DNA from: Diadema setosum
Lineage: Eukaryota > Echinodermata > Echinoidea > Diadematoida > Diadematidae
DNA length: 64,000 nt
Assembly: GCA_033980235.1 (NCBI GenBank)
Contig: CM067075.1
Location: 19,852,844-19,916,843 of the forward strand
Reading direction: 5' to 3'
The notes below the pieces were generated by a model. It was not told the origin of the DNA. It did no database searches and worked only from the letters and a program-made list of their open reading frames with translations. This document shows positions 10,238 through 20,329 of the stretch, piece after piece (position 1 is the first letter of the stretch; each line of letters opens with the position of its first letter). The position numbers and the translations under genes are program-made.

Positions 10238-13200
10238 GTGTGTGTATATCATATCTATATATTTAGTGTATATATTAAACTCATGTAACATGGTTTTGCA
10301 CCTACCCTGTGGTGGTTCTTTACATAGGAAAGAGCCCACAATACCTCCAACGATGCCGCCGATAAGGCTTCCCACAAATGTGCCAATTGGTCCAAACGCT
10401 GACCCGACTACTGCTCCTTGCGTTCCAATGAGAGCAGGTGGCAGCACACATAGAGCTCTCTTGCAACAATCTTGCAGAAATGGAAAGAAAAGTCGAAATT
10501 GGTGGCAAGTTAAGCATGCTCTATTAAAAAAAAAAAAAAAAAAATCCCAAACCATCACGAAAAGAATGTGTGATCAAACACCAAGAACTTAGTTTAGCGG
10601 GCGACGTATTTTTAGTCTAAATGGCCCGAATTCACGAAGGTTGTACAAATGAAACCATGGTTTAAACCATGGACAAAAAACATGGAACGCCAAGTGTCGC
10701 ACAGAATATTTCGTTACGAAATTGGTCATTTCGTCGACAAAATGACCGTTTCGTTAACGAAATTATCATTTCGTGGGCGAAATGTCCATTTAGTTACAAA
10801 ATGTTGTCATTTCGTTACAAAATAATCATTTCATTGACAAAATGACTGATTTCTTAATGAAATATTCCATGCGACACTTGGCGCGCCATGGTTTTTGTCC
10901 ATGGTTTAAACCATGGTTTCATTTGTACCACCTTCGTGAATTCGGGCCAATAAAACCGTGATTGCGAGTCAATAGTGGGCGCGACCGGTGTGGAAGTCAA
11001 GTCGACTAAAAATACGTTTAGTAAGAAACCTCCGAATAGAGGCGTGGAACCGGACGTGGCAAGACAGTTGCCATCCTTCAATATCGAAGTTTCATTGGCT
11101 GAGCACCAGCGTCAATCAAAACACACCGCAGAGCCCAAAGGAATTCTAATCTATTCTTCTAGGTATAATGCAGATTGGGCCGGATGCATAAACGCTAGCA
11201 ATTGCTTATGCTAGCATTTTACTCGAATCCGTATGCATAAAAACAAGCAATTGCTTGTGAGCAGAAGCTTTTGCTAGCAAGCACAAGCAGTTGCTTGCTG
11301 CCCGCAAGCAATTGCTTAGATACCAAGCATTTGCTTAAAAACGTATGCATAAAACATACCTTTTACTAGTTCTTGCTAGCAATTGCTTACGCTTTTCCAA
11401 GCTCTGTAAAATGAGCTTGAGCTTTTTCTTATCTGGAACGTTCCCTTTTAAGTGTGATTTTCATATTCATGAAAGAAAGACCAAACTTGTGAAGGAGTGG
11501 TATAAATCTATAAGAAATTACTCATAAGTAGAGTAAGAAATTTTTCATTTCAACAACGGGAATGTCCAATGGTTAGCATGCAAAATGTGATGAAAAACAT
11601 GTAGGATGTCTGACTTCGGTGGAGAGCAAGGAGACCTATCTCCAAGTGCGATCTGGCAGATCCGGCCAACTGCAAGCAGTGATGGGAATCAGCCAGTAAT
11701 GCGTGTTTGTGTGTAGTTGTGTGTGCGACTGTGTGTGCATTTATGACAACGGCGTCAATCCATACTGAGGAGTGGGGGGGGGGGGGGGACGGTCACCATC
11801 ACCACGATTACAAGCCCATTACCGGACCGGCGCAGCCTTTTTTTTTGGGGGGGGGGGGTGGGGGTGGGGGTGGGGGGTGGGGGGAGAAGCTTTGTGTCCC
11901 CCCCCCCCACACACACACACACATACTTTACAGGGATCGGATGCCCCACTCTTTTGCATGAAATATAAAGTGGGAGAAAAGTGGCAGCAACAACATAAAG
12001 ACATTTTGTTCTTGTTGCTTTTTTTTTTTTGCTTGTCAGACGACTTTCGGCGGAAAATCAGACCTTAAAAGTATGAAAACATTTTTTTTTTTTTTGGGGG
12101 GGGGGGGGGGAAATATCTGTGAGAGGGAGCGGAACCACCGAACGGGGGAAGGGTGTGTATGGGGGGGGGGGGGGGTATCCCTCTCCCACACGAGGAAGAT
12201 TTTGCATTTTCAGACCTGAAATTCAGCGATCTGGTGCTTACTTGTGGTGAAAATTTTGTTTTCTTTTCTTTAAAAAAAAACAATAAGAAAATGAAATGTT
12301 CACAATATATTATTGAATGACAAAATCGTGGTATTTCAGCTCTTGCTGTGCGACATCACTGTGAAGGCCTACTAAATACTGGGGCCTATCATCGGCGTAG
12401 ACAGGATTTGATCTTAGGAGGAGCGGTTATGTGAGGGAACGAATCAAGCGAGGGGGGGGGGTATGGTAGGGGGGTTCCCCCCTCCTACGGTGAAATCTCT
12501 TTGCGTTGAAAATTTTGACATTTTTCAGTCCAAAAACTGCCGTTTGTAGCTATATTCTTCGCTTTGGAAATTAAGGGGGCACACCAGGCGCAACTGCTGT
12601 CAATCACTGGCAGCAACATCAGGAGAATGGCATAGCGATTTAATGCGAGCGAGCGGAGCGAGCGAGCATGAAAATTTTTAACATTTTACAGTCTAAAAAC
12701 TGCCGTTTGTAGCTATACTTTTTCCCTTTGGAAATTAAGGGGAGCCGCATCAGGCGCAACTGCTGGCAATTACTGGCAGCAACATCAGGAGAATGGCATA
12801 GCAGTTAAATGCGAGCGAGCGGGGCGAGCGAGCTTGAAAATTTTGACACTTTACAGTCCAAAGACTGCCGTTTGTGGCTGTATTTTTTCTCTTTGGAAAT
12901 TATGGGGGCATACCGGGCGCAACTGCCGGCAATCGGGCAGCAACATCAGAATGGCATAACGATTAAATGCGAGTGAGCGAAGCGAGTGAGCTCGAAAATT
13001 TTGATATTTTACAGTCCCACATGTCCTTTGTGGCTGTACTAGTATTTTTTCGCTTTGGAAATTAAAGGGGGGGGGGGGCGCACCGGGCGAAAACTGCTGG
13101 CAATTACTGGCAGCAACATCAGGAGAATGGAATAATGATTAAATGCGAGCGAGCGAAGCGAATGAGCTTGAAAATTTTGACATTTTCCAGTCCCCAAAAC

Positions 13201-16200
13201 TGTCGTTTGTGGCTATATTTTTTCGCTAAGGAAATTAAGGGGGCGCACCGGGCAAAAACTGTTGGCAATTACTGGCAGCAACATCAGGAGAATGGCATAA
13301 TGATTAAATGCGAGCGAGCGAAGCGAGCGAGCTTCAAAATTTTGACATTTGACAGTAAAAAAACTGCCGTTTGTAGCTATATTTTTCGCTTTGGAAATTA
13401 AGGGGGCGCACCGGGCGAAAACTGCTGGCAATTACTGGCAGCAACATCAGGAGAATGGAATAATAATTAAATGCGAGCGAGCGAAGAGAGCGAGCTTCAA
13501 AAATTTGGTATTTTACAGTCCCCAAACTGTCGTTTGTAGCTATATTTTTCGCTTTGGAAATTAAGGGGGGCGCACCTGCTCACAATCACTGGCAGCAACA
13601 TCAGGAGAATGGCATAGCGATTAAATGCGAGCGAGCGGAGCGAGCGAGCTTGAAAATGTTGACATTTTACAGTCTAAAAACTGCAGTTTGTAGCTATACT
13701 TTTTTCGCTTTGGAAATTTAGGGGGCACACCGAGTGCAACTGCCGGCAATTACTGGCAGCAACATAAGGAGAATGGCATAGCGGTTAAATGCGAGCGAGC
13801 GGAGCGAGCGAGCTTGAAAATTTTGACATTTTACAGTCCAAAGACTGCCGTTTGTGGCTGTATTTTTTCGCTTTGGAAATTAAGGGGGGCGCACCTGCTC
13901 ACAATCAATGGGCAGCAACATCAGGAGAATGGCATAGCGATTAAATGCGAGCGAGCGGAGCGAGCGAGCTTGAAAATTTTGACATTTTACAGTCTAAAAA
14001 CTGCAGTTTGTAGCTATACTTTTTCGCTTTGGTAATTTACCCATAGGGGGCACACCGAGTGCAACTGCCGGCAATTACTGGCAGCAACATCAGGAGAATG
14101 GCATAGTGGTTAAATGCGAGCGAGCGGAGCGAGCGAGCTTGAAAATTTTGACATTTTACAGTCCAAAGACTGCCGTTTGTGGCTGTATTTTTTCGCTTTG
14201 GAAATTAAGGGGGCACACCGGGCGCAACTGCCGGCAATTACTTGGAGCAACATCAGGAGAATGGCATACTGATTAAATGCTAGCGAGCGAAGCGAGTGAG
14301 CTTGAACATTTTGACATTTTCCAGTCCTAAAAACTGTCGTTTGTAGCTATATTTTCGCTTTGGAAATTAAGGGGGCACACCGGGCGCAACTGCCGGCAAT
14401 TACTTGGAGCAACATCAGGAGAATGGCATACTGATTAAATGCGAGCGAGCGGAGCGAGCGAGCTTTAAAATTTTATCATTTTACACTCCAAAAACTGCCG
14501 TTTGTAGCTATATTTTTCGCTTTTGTTTGTCCCACTTTTATCTGAGAACCATCCCCCCCCCCCATCGACGCCTCTATACATATTAGGTTGCTTTTGTTAA
14601 GTGAAAGATCTGCTGCACACTCTTTGATAAATTAGGGAATATACGTCTATGTCAAAAGTGTACAAAGTTTATCCCTTATCTTATAGCGGACCTTTTGCAT
14701 GTTCATGATTGCAATACAACGATCTGGTGCATAGTTCTGGCGATATTTGGACAATTTTCCATTAAGAAAGTTCGAGATTTGTCCTCATCTCGGGAATTGC
14801 TTGGGGGATAAATGATTTGTCTGTCTAAACATTTCCTTTGGGGCGGGGCAAATGCCCCTTTGCCCCCCATAGATTCGACGTCCCTGATCTTCCCTTGGTA
14901 TGCCCATAGATGTATCCTGACTGAGTCATCAGACACTGTCGTTTCTCAGGAATGATTCAGGAAATGGAGGGGATTCAATTATGGCGATAAAGTTGTTGTT
15001 ATTGTTTGTTTGTATGTTTTCGTACATATTTTGCAGATGGTCCCCAGTCACTCGCGTCATAGCATGTTTACATGTAGACCTAATTTGACGTTGTCAACGC
15101 CTGAGCCATATCTTACAGTGTGTGTCGATGTTACTTTCTTCGCGAGCGAGCGAAGCGAGCGAGCGCTTGAGAAAATTATACATTTCCCTACAAGATAGAA
15201 TACTGTTCAGCTCTGTTACCTGTCTGAAGGCCGGCGTACAAACGTCATGCATTATGCCAAAATTGATACAATCACATTTCTGCTTCCTCCATTTTTTTCC
15301 CCTCAAAATTCAGGGGGGATGATTGTACAGGCCATCCCCCCCCCTCCTCCATTTCAGGGGGGGGGGGGGATATATCCCCCCATCCCCCCCCCCGGGATTT
15401 ACGCCCATGATTTATGAGTGTCACTTCATAGCTCTTCTGCTATGTCAGGAAATGTTTCCGCACACACATGCCCTTTCAAATACCTGCTGCCACACTCGCC
15501 TTTGTTCTTGTGTTCGCACAGACGTGACGTCCCTTTTGTTGAAAACGCAAGCAATTGCTTGTGCGGGACAAGCAAAAGGTATAAGCACCAGCAAAAGGTT
15601 ATGTATATGGATTTAAGCAATTGCTTGAGCTAGACCTTTTTAGACGAGCTTGTGCTTTTGCTTGAAGCAATTGCTTACAAGCAATTGCTTGTTTTATGCA
15701 TTCGGCCCATTGTCTTTCTATAAGAATAGAATTTCCATGTCTCTTTCAGATTATAGTATTTTATCATTCTTTCCAATTCATTTTGAGGTGTATAACATCT
15801 TACCTCAGCTGTGGCGTATCTAGGGGGGGGGGGGGGAGGGCAAGGGGGGCACGTGCCCCGGGCGCCACTCCTTTGGGGCGCCAAAAATGAAAAAAAAAAA
15901 CGGGGAAAAAACGAAGAAGAAGAAGAAAAAAAGAAAAAAAAAAGGGGGAAGAAAAGGAAGAAGAAGAAGAAGAAGAAAAAAACCCCTCGCCTGGACGGGA
16001 GGGGGGGGGGGGTGGGTTGCCGAAAACCAAATCAAACAAGATAAAAACAAAACATGATGATGATGCGGACAAAATGACAATGTATATTGTGTTCACACAT
16101 GTCATTTTAAACATGATGATGATGCGGACAAAATGACAATGTATATTGTGTTCACACAAACGTCACTTTATATTTAGCAGGCAAAATGTTACACGGAGCA

Positions 16201-19200
16201 GCGGCTGCAATTTCTTTCGTTCTGAAGCGATCGCCGATTTGATCAAAGGAGGGCGCCTCGAACGGTTTCGAACAGGGGGGGGGGGGGCGCAAAAAAATCA
16301 AACAAGATAAGAACAAAACGTAATGATGACGCGGAAATAAACAAATTTCGGCTCACTCGTTAGTACTAATTTAGAGTATTTTTTCATGTCCTCTGTTTGT
16401 TCGGTATAAATCGTTATCTATAAGGCCGTCACTATAATATCGTGATTAGAATTGTAAGATTTAATAAGCAAAAAAATGACAAGAATACCATGTTTTGTAA
16501 GCTGAAATACAAAATTTTCGGCTCGCTCGCTGCGCTTGCTCGCCAAAATTTATCAAAGAAAAAAGAAAGATAAGAACAAAATGTGATGATGACGCGGAAA
16601 TATACAAATTTCGGCTCACTCGCGCGTACTAAGATGGAGTATTTTTTTCAAGTCCTCAGTTTGTTCGTATAAATCGTTATCTATAAGGCCGTCACTATTC
16701 TTGATTAGAATTGTAAGATTTAATAAACAAAAAAAAATGACAAAAATTGCATGTTTTGTAAGCTGAAATACAAAAAATTTCGGCTCGCTCGCCAAAATTT
16801 TTCACAAAAAATAAGATAAGAACAAAACGTGATGATGACGCGGAAATATACAAATTTCGGCGCTCTCGCGCGTACTAAGTTTGAGTATTTTAGTTTTTTG
16901 GTATAAATCGTAATTATCTATAAGGCCGTCACTATGTCTTGATTAGAATTGTAAGATTTAGTTAGCAAAAAATGACAAATTCCATTTTTTTGTAATCTGA
17001 AATGCAAAATTTTCGCAGCGGACCCAGTTCCGGGTCAGTTCTGACCCGGATTTTTTAGAGTCTATTATTGACATATCTCTCTGAAGTGTATATTTTCTTT
17101 CTCTGTTGTATCTTTTTGTGAAGCCAAGCCAAATCATTTTTTTTTTCTATTTGATATGATGCCAAAGCAATTAATGCAAGCAAACAAGCCAATTCAATAA
17201 TCATCAGTGTGTGTTTGTGTGTGCTAAAGAAAATGGCAAGGATAGATACTATGGTATGGAACATCTTGTTGGTCGTTAGTCCTCAAAGATTTAAATGGGT
17301 TGAAGAAGATTGGAAGGCCTATAAGTTTGGCCCAGGCCCGCGTATTAACAAGTGGCAACCTTTCGTAAAAACCTAATTGTAAACCACTTGTTCTTATTTC
17401 CTTTTCTTTCTAGTTATGCCTGTCTTTAGTTTGATTTCCTGCCTGTTCCTTCCTTGTCTTCGTTCTTGTCCTTGTCATAGTAGTTTCTTTCTGTTTTGCC
17501 AGATGTCACGGTATCAACATTTTTATTCATGGAGTCCTTGACGGATCCTGTGGTGCCCTCATCTCCCAGAGTAATTCACAAAATTTACAAGCTATGCTTT
17601 TCTTTTGATTTCCTCCTTTCCATAATTATCATAGGCCTACAGTTAAAAGGAAATTGTTTTTGTGTCCTTGTTTAGGCCCATTTTCATCGAAAAACAAAGA
17701 TTATTTTACTACTGTATCCTTGTTTTGTTAAAGCTTGTGATTCAAAATTCCTTAAAATATTCTGTACTCATGTAAGCGTCATGCATATATGACTTCGTAT
17801 TACTTTATCTATTATGGAAATAAAAAAATCATTTGAATTTAAATCTGATGCTATTACAAGACAACTCAATAGTGCCCTATGATTAATGCATATCAAGGCC
17901 AAATCGTAATTGATGATGATCATTGCTCACTCGCGATTACGCTCTTAATGTGTCTATGGAGGTGGGATGAGCTAGTTGTCACAAGCAGTAATGAAATGAA
18001 CTGAGTGGAGACAGAAATCACGATAATGCCAAAAAGGACCAGATCGTTGTAATCCGTGAATCGAAAAATTCGTCGCATATGGGCCGAATATCGCATTATC
18101 GCACGCGAGCTCATCACTATTCCATAGTGCTGGTGTGCACGGCGAGCTTTTGATCTACTAGTATACTGTGCTGCTAGGCTTGTGTTTTCAGACTAAAAGC
18201 TTCGCAATACTATCGCGTAGAACACGCGAACATTTGTAAATTTGCACAGTATTTTCTTCGCAAATGTTCGGGTAAGCTGGACCCGATGCTTTGTAAACAA
18301 TAGGGGTCAAATTCTGAAACTCTCCTCCCGACTCTTCGGACATTAGGACCCTACGAAAGGTCGTGCAACGCGACCACCTGCCGCGAACGCGATCAGCCGA
18401 TGAAACAAAGTAAGCCTCTTCACCCATCTCATAACAGCCGCGGGCATTTCAGATTTTGTCTCATGACAAAGTTGTCGGACAAATTTGTTCTCAGGCAATT
18501 GGATGCATGGATTGCAGTATCTTGTAACAGCTTGTCAGAAATATATCCGCCCAAATCGCTTCATGAAATGCCCCCCCCCCCCCCCCAGATGAAGTTTTTC
18601 AGGCTCCGCCTCCAACTCCGTGAGCGGTTGCAAAAAACGATAAAACATATAGCCCACAGAATTTTCAAAGGTCTATCTTATAATTAAGATTCACATCTTT
18701 GAGTATCCTTCGAGGGCCATAAATAGAGTGGTGTTGCACTGTCCCGAAATTTATACAGGATAGCAACAATACGGAATTTTCACGGCTATACACAAAGAAT
18801 ATGTCACCGCTCTCGAAATTGCTGTTGGAGCCTGATACCATCCACCGGCGGTCATATGATAGCAAAAGATGCCCTCAAGAATGACCTGATGTTATATTAA
18901 ATACGATTAGAGCCAATGTGAACTTTTCTGACATCATGATTAATATTATGTACATCTTTGCTCAATATCGGGACAGTGTGACGCCTGCATAGACATGATA
19001 GAGTTTATTACGTATACGACACCCATTATTATGAGGAAATCCCAACTGTCTTTTGCACACTGAGAATGTAACACGATAAGAGATAATATCCCTCGTATAT
19101 TATATAGGTTATTATGACTGGACGTAGGCATACATGTAGTACATGTATATGTATGTATTGACAGCCAGTAGGCTAAATAACACGAGGATAGGAGTTTATT

Positions 19201-19994
19201 CGTTATCATTGCTATACAAAAATTGCCAACATCTGTAAGATGATTACATAGGACACACAGGTCATTGTCTGGTAGATTGCAAACTGTGGGATTTGTTTGA
19301 TTACAAAAGTAGGTAAAATGGATAAACCTTTACATTCTATAAAAAGGGGTCCTTAATTCGTTTGAAAATTTCCAAGAAGTGCACCCTTGATCTTGCTCAC
19401 TCTGTCGCTCATCCTCATGTAGGGCATGAGGGCAACTCTGTCGCTCATCCTCATGTAGGGCATGAAGGCAACTTAATATTTGTTCTTTTTCCCGTTTCCT
19501 ATCATGTTGTAGAATATCTTTGACATATAGATCAATAGTGTACATGCAGTAAAAAGTAGAAGACATTAGTATTGAAAAACAGGTAAAATGTTATCACACT
19601 GGTCTAAAGTAGAAACATAGAAATAACCTTTCCAGCTTTAGTTCATTTCTCCAAAAAACATTTATATATCACTTCCTCCATAACAGAGAATAAGATAAGC
19701 AGAAAATTGAAGAATGAAAAAACTATACAATAGTTAATTGAGGAACCTAATAGTATTTATACAATGTGATGAAAACTGAAGTGGTCGAAATAGAGTATAA
19801 CATTGCGCAAAGTGCGAAAAATGGAGGGGCCTACACGCTATGAATAAGCTTGATGGGTTCTCAGGACGCTGGTTTGTGCCGATATCATCGTAACCATAAC
19901 TACTTTAATATCAACATGATCAATACGTACCAGTTTGATGAATAGCTAGACCAAGGACGCACAGAGAGACGATGATGAGTTTGAAGTTCCTCAT
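8434..19994 (-). CDS. Gene 1: small secreted glycine-zipper protein (3 coding exons)
   Basis: Join of 19994-19931, 10470-10306 and 8597-8434: 393 nt, 130 residues plus stop. Every junction has AG/GT borders and phase 1. Residues 1-21 form a signal peptide (MRNFKLIIVSLCVLGLA..). Residues 22-36 hold three cysteines (DCCKRALC). Residues 37-67 are a hydrophobic glycine zipper. A fourth cysteine follows (FLCKEPP), then an acidic Ser/Pro/Thr-rich tail with one cysteine and a GKR site at 101-103. An in-frame TGA lies upstream of the start. I recognise no family. Role is unknown; secretion is inferred from the signal peptide, and membrane interaction or oligomerisation from the zipper. Extra exons inside the 9.5-kb intron cannot be excluded, since phase-1 cassettes would fit. 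Confidence 0.65.
8600..9129. other. Gene 1 intron 2, no feature seen
   Basis: AT-rich intronic sequence with no recognised repeat or exon; no splice-bounded open segment in either strand. Confidence 0.4.
9130..9300. repeat. Dispersed repeat R-120, copy 1
   Basis: Contains ATAAAGACAAATGATCC, GACAG-CAGCT-C-AAAC and CTAAATAATGTAAATA-GATTTCAATTGATATTAGATACAA. The same order occurs at 41505-41640 and 53735-53830, in the same orientation, with about 20-25% divergence by eye. Confidence 0.6.
9410..9560. repeat. Fold-back repeat with 45-bp arms
   Basis: AATGTTTTTCATTCGTGC.. with ..GACAGAATATTTCATTCGGTGAAAGATGAAAT at 9422-9474 is the near-reverse complement of 9515-9555, leaving a loop of about 40 bp. 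No coding potential. Confidence 0.7.
9566..9822. mobile_element. Short TIR MITE adjacent to the previous fold-back
   Basis: The termini TGAAGAGTTTGTTCGCAAAA and its inverted copy ending CAAACTCTTCA are about 35 bp long (9566-9601 and 9786-9821) and continue with ACCGATGAGTCCA / TGGACTTATCGGT. A 185-bp AT-rich core separates them. Two fold-backs abut with almost no spacer. Confidence 0.65.
9830..10170. other. Unassigned AT-rich intron sequence
   Basis: No coding exon or named repeat recognised; lies in gene 1 intron 2. Confidence 0.4.
10171..10231. repeat. Microsatellite (TC)n then (TA)n
   Basis: About 15 TC units followed directly by about 14 TA units. It sits 75 bp downstream of the exon 2 donor of gene 1. 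Confidence 0.95.
10306..10470 (-). CDS. Gene 1 exon 2: CCxxxxC and glycine zipper
   Basis: A 165-nt, phase 1-1 exon. The acceptor is CTTTCCATTTCTGCAAG| at 10471-10472 after a good pyrimidine tract; the donor is CAGG|GTAGGT at 10305-10304. It encodes CCKRALCVLPP, then glycines at protein positions 40, 44, 48 and again 51, 55, 59, 63, 67, all spaced by four, with V, I, A, F, L and S between them, and closes with FLCKEPPQ. Period-four glycines allow very close helix packing. The open frame extends into simple sequence on both sides, but the splice borders cut it cleanly. Confidence 0.65.
10623..10948. mobile_element. Fold-back MITE with ~95-bp arms (GGCCCGAATTCACGAAGG)
   Basis: Arms 10623-10715 and 10857-10948 are near-perfect reverse complements. 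They start GGCCCGAATTCACGAAGG and contain ACCATGGTTTAAACCATGG, itself a palindrome, and GCCAAGTGTCGCA. The 140-bp core is made of ~17-bp units of the type ATTTCGTTAACGAAAT / AAAATGACC. No coding potential. Confidence 0.85.
11770..12260. repeat. Poly-G/poly-C dispersed repeat
   Basis: Runs of G at 11774-11788, 11847-11882, 12098-12110 and 12160-12173 and C at 11899-11908, with GCTTGTCAGACGACTTTCGGCGGAAAA, related to 540-610. Gly-rich and Pro-rich open frames here are translations of the tracts. Confidence 0.6.
12430..14525. repeat. Satellite array, ~163-bp unit, about 13 copies
   Basis: The landmark CTTTGGAAATTA recurs at about 12563, 12725, 12891, 13053, 13226, 13389, 13553, 13708, 13871, 14027, 14196, 14357 and 14517, a period of 155-173 bp. 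Each unit has GCACACCGGGCGCAACTG, CTGGCAATTACTGGCAGCAA, GGAGAATGGCATA and GCGAGCGAGCGGAGCGAGCG. Units differ by small indels and by G/A in GAGCG(G/A)AGCG. Open frames reading SERASFKILTF are satellite translations. Confidence 0.95.
15320..15405. repeat. Poly-G/poly-C block
   Basis: Alternating C and G runs (CCCCCCCCCTCCTCC, then 13 G, then CCCCATCCCCCCCCCC) able to form strong hairpins; no gene. Confidence 0.8.
15808..16022. repeat. G-tract/GAA-rich dispersed repeat
   Basis: Starts GGCGTATCTAGG then 13 G, holds GGGCGCCACTCCTTTGGGGCGCC (hairpin), then a 90-bp A/G-only purine tract (GAAGAAGAA), then another poly-G run. Low complexity, no gene. Confidence 0.7.
16050..16170. repeat. Two-copy tandem repeat, ~59 bp
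   Basis: CATGATGATGATGCGGACAAAATGACAATGTATATTGTGTTCACAC-type unit occurs twice in direct succession (about 16052 and 16111), nearly identical. Confidence 0.85.
16297..17005. repeat. Three-copy tandem repeat, 245-265 bp
   Basis: GATAAGAACAAAA marks unit starts at about 16305, 16569 and 16814. Each unit continues GATGATGACGCGGAAATA, CAAATTTCGGC, CGTATCTATAAGGCCGTCACTA-type sequence and ends in TTTCGGCTCGCTCGCCAAAATTT. The GCTCGCTCGC block is the complement of the motif in the 163-bp satellite. Confidence 0.85.
17030..17049. other. Perfect 9-bp-stem hairpin followed by T run
   Basis: CCGGGTCAG-TT-CTGACCCGG followed by ATTTTTT. It resembles a bacterial terminator, but in this context it is just the end of the tandem repeat; no transcript is inferred. 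Confidence 0.4.
17060..19900. other. Gene 1 intron 1, mostly unassigned
   Basis: No exon that fits gene 1 phase and no named mobile element was recognised. Visible items are a short G/C-richer stretch at 18110-18430 without a convincing frame, a 15-C run at 18572-18586, and a two-copy 36-bp tandem repeat at about 19395-19470 (CTGTCGCTCATCCTCATGTA core). Confidence 0.4.
19931..19994 (-). CDS. Gene 1 exon 1: start codon and signal peptide
   Basis: ATG at 19994-19992 in a GCGAAG-ATG context (purine at -3). The exon encodes two charged early residues and then IIVSLCVLGLA, a typical signal peptide core. The donor is ACTG|GTACGT at 19930-19925, phase 1. An in-frame TGA about 40 nt upstream supports this start. 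The sequence above it (CAACTTTTACAG then ATCTGAAG) could be a 5'-UTR splice acceptor at about 20035 or simply leader. Confidence 0.65.
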
Positions 19995-19999
19995 CTTCG

Positions 20000-20260
20000 C
20001 CGGACTGTGGATACAGAAGACGCTTCAGATCTGTAAAAGTTGGCGGATAGAACCATGACAAGATGCAAGCCAAAGAACACGACTTCTCCTTCAGGTCCCT
20101 CTCTCCGCAGGGAACAGAGTCTGCATCTGATTCGCGCTCATGAAAGTGATCGTCTACATCTTCAGACGAACGCGTGCAGCACGCGCAAAATCGCTACCTG
20201 TCCACGTTATGCTGTTGGTGCGTGCGGCCAAACGGTTATACATGAAGTATCCAGAGGGGT
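20000..20260 (-). promoter_or_regulatory. Presumed 5' leader/promoter region of gene 1
   Basis: Upstream side of the gene 1 start codon. It is GC-richer than its surroundings and lacks repeats. No clear TATA box was found on the minus strand within 250 bp. Assignment is by position only. Confidence 0.25.
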
Positions 20261-20271
20261 GGCCGAGCCGG

Positions 20272-20288
20272 GGTCCCCCCCCCCCCTC

Positions 20289-20322
<34 letters not shown>

Positions 20323-20325
20323 TTC
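20272..20325. repeat. Poly-C then (CT)n microsatellite
   Basis: C runs of 11 and 12 broken by TC, followed by about 12 CT units. Confidence 0.9.
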
Positions 20326-20329
20326 AAAT

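Larger units (their letters stand above)
11141..15738. mobile_element. 4.5-kb structure bounded by inverted repeats with AAGCAATTGCTT palindromes
   Basis: The left edge TGGGCCGGATGCATAAA (11176-11192) and the right edge TTTATGCATTCGGCCCA (15693-15709) are inverted copies. The similarity runs about 30 bp further out (GAATTCTAAT-TATTCTTCT / AAGAATAGAATTTCC). Inside each edge are clustered near-copies of the 12-bp palindrome AAGCAATTGCTT (six in 11200-11390, four in 15545-15690). Between them lie G-tract repeats and the 163-bp satellite. Either one large element or a MITE later split by satellite growth. Confidence 0.55.

Noticed and set aside
11600..11690. Possible extra gene 1 exon on the minus strand (GRICQIALGD)
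   Set aside because: It has an acceptor-like AG, but no donor keeps phase 1 and there is no link to the neighbouring exons.
11707..12283. Gly-rich and Pro-rich frames
   Set aside because: Produced by poly-G and poly-C runs.
13135..14586. Several 60-90-codon frames with SERASFKILTF repeats
   Set aside because: They follow the 163-bp satellite period and occur in repeat units, not in a gene.
17030..17060. Rho-independent-terminator-like hairpin plus T run
   Set aside because: The host is eukaryotic and no transcript ends here; it is the end of a tandem repeat unit.
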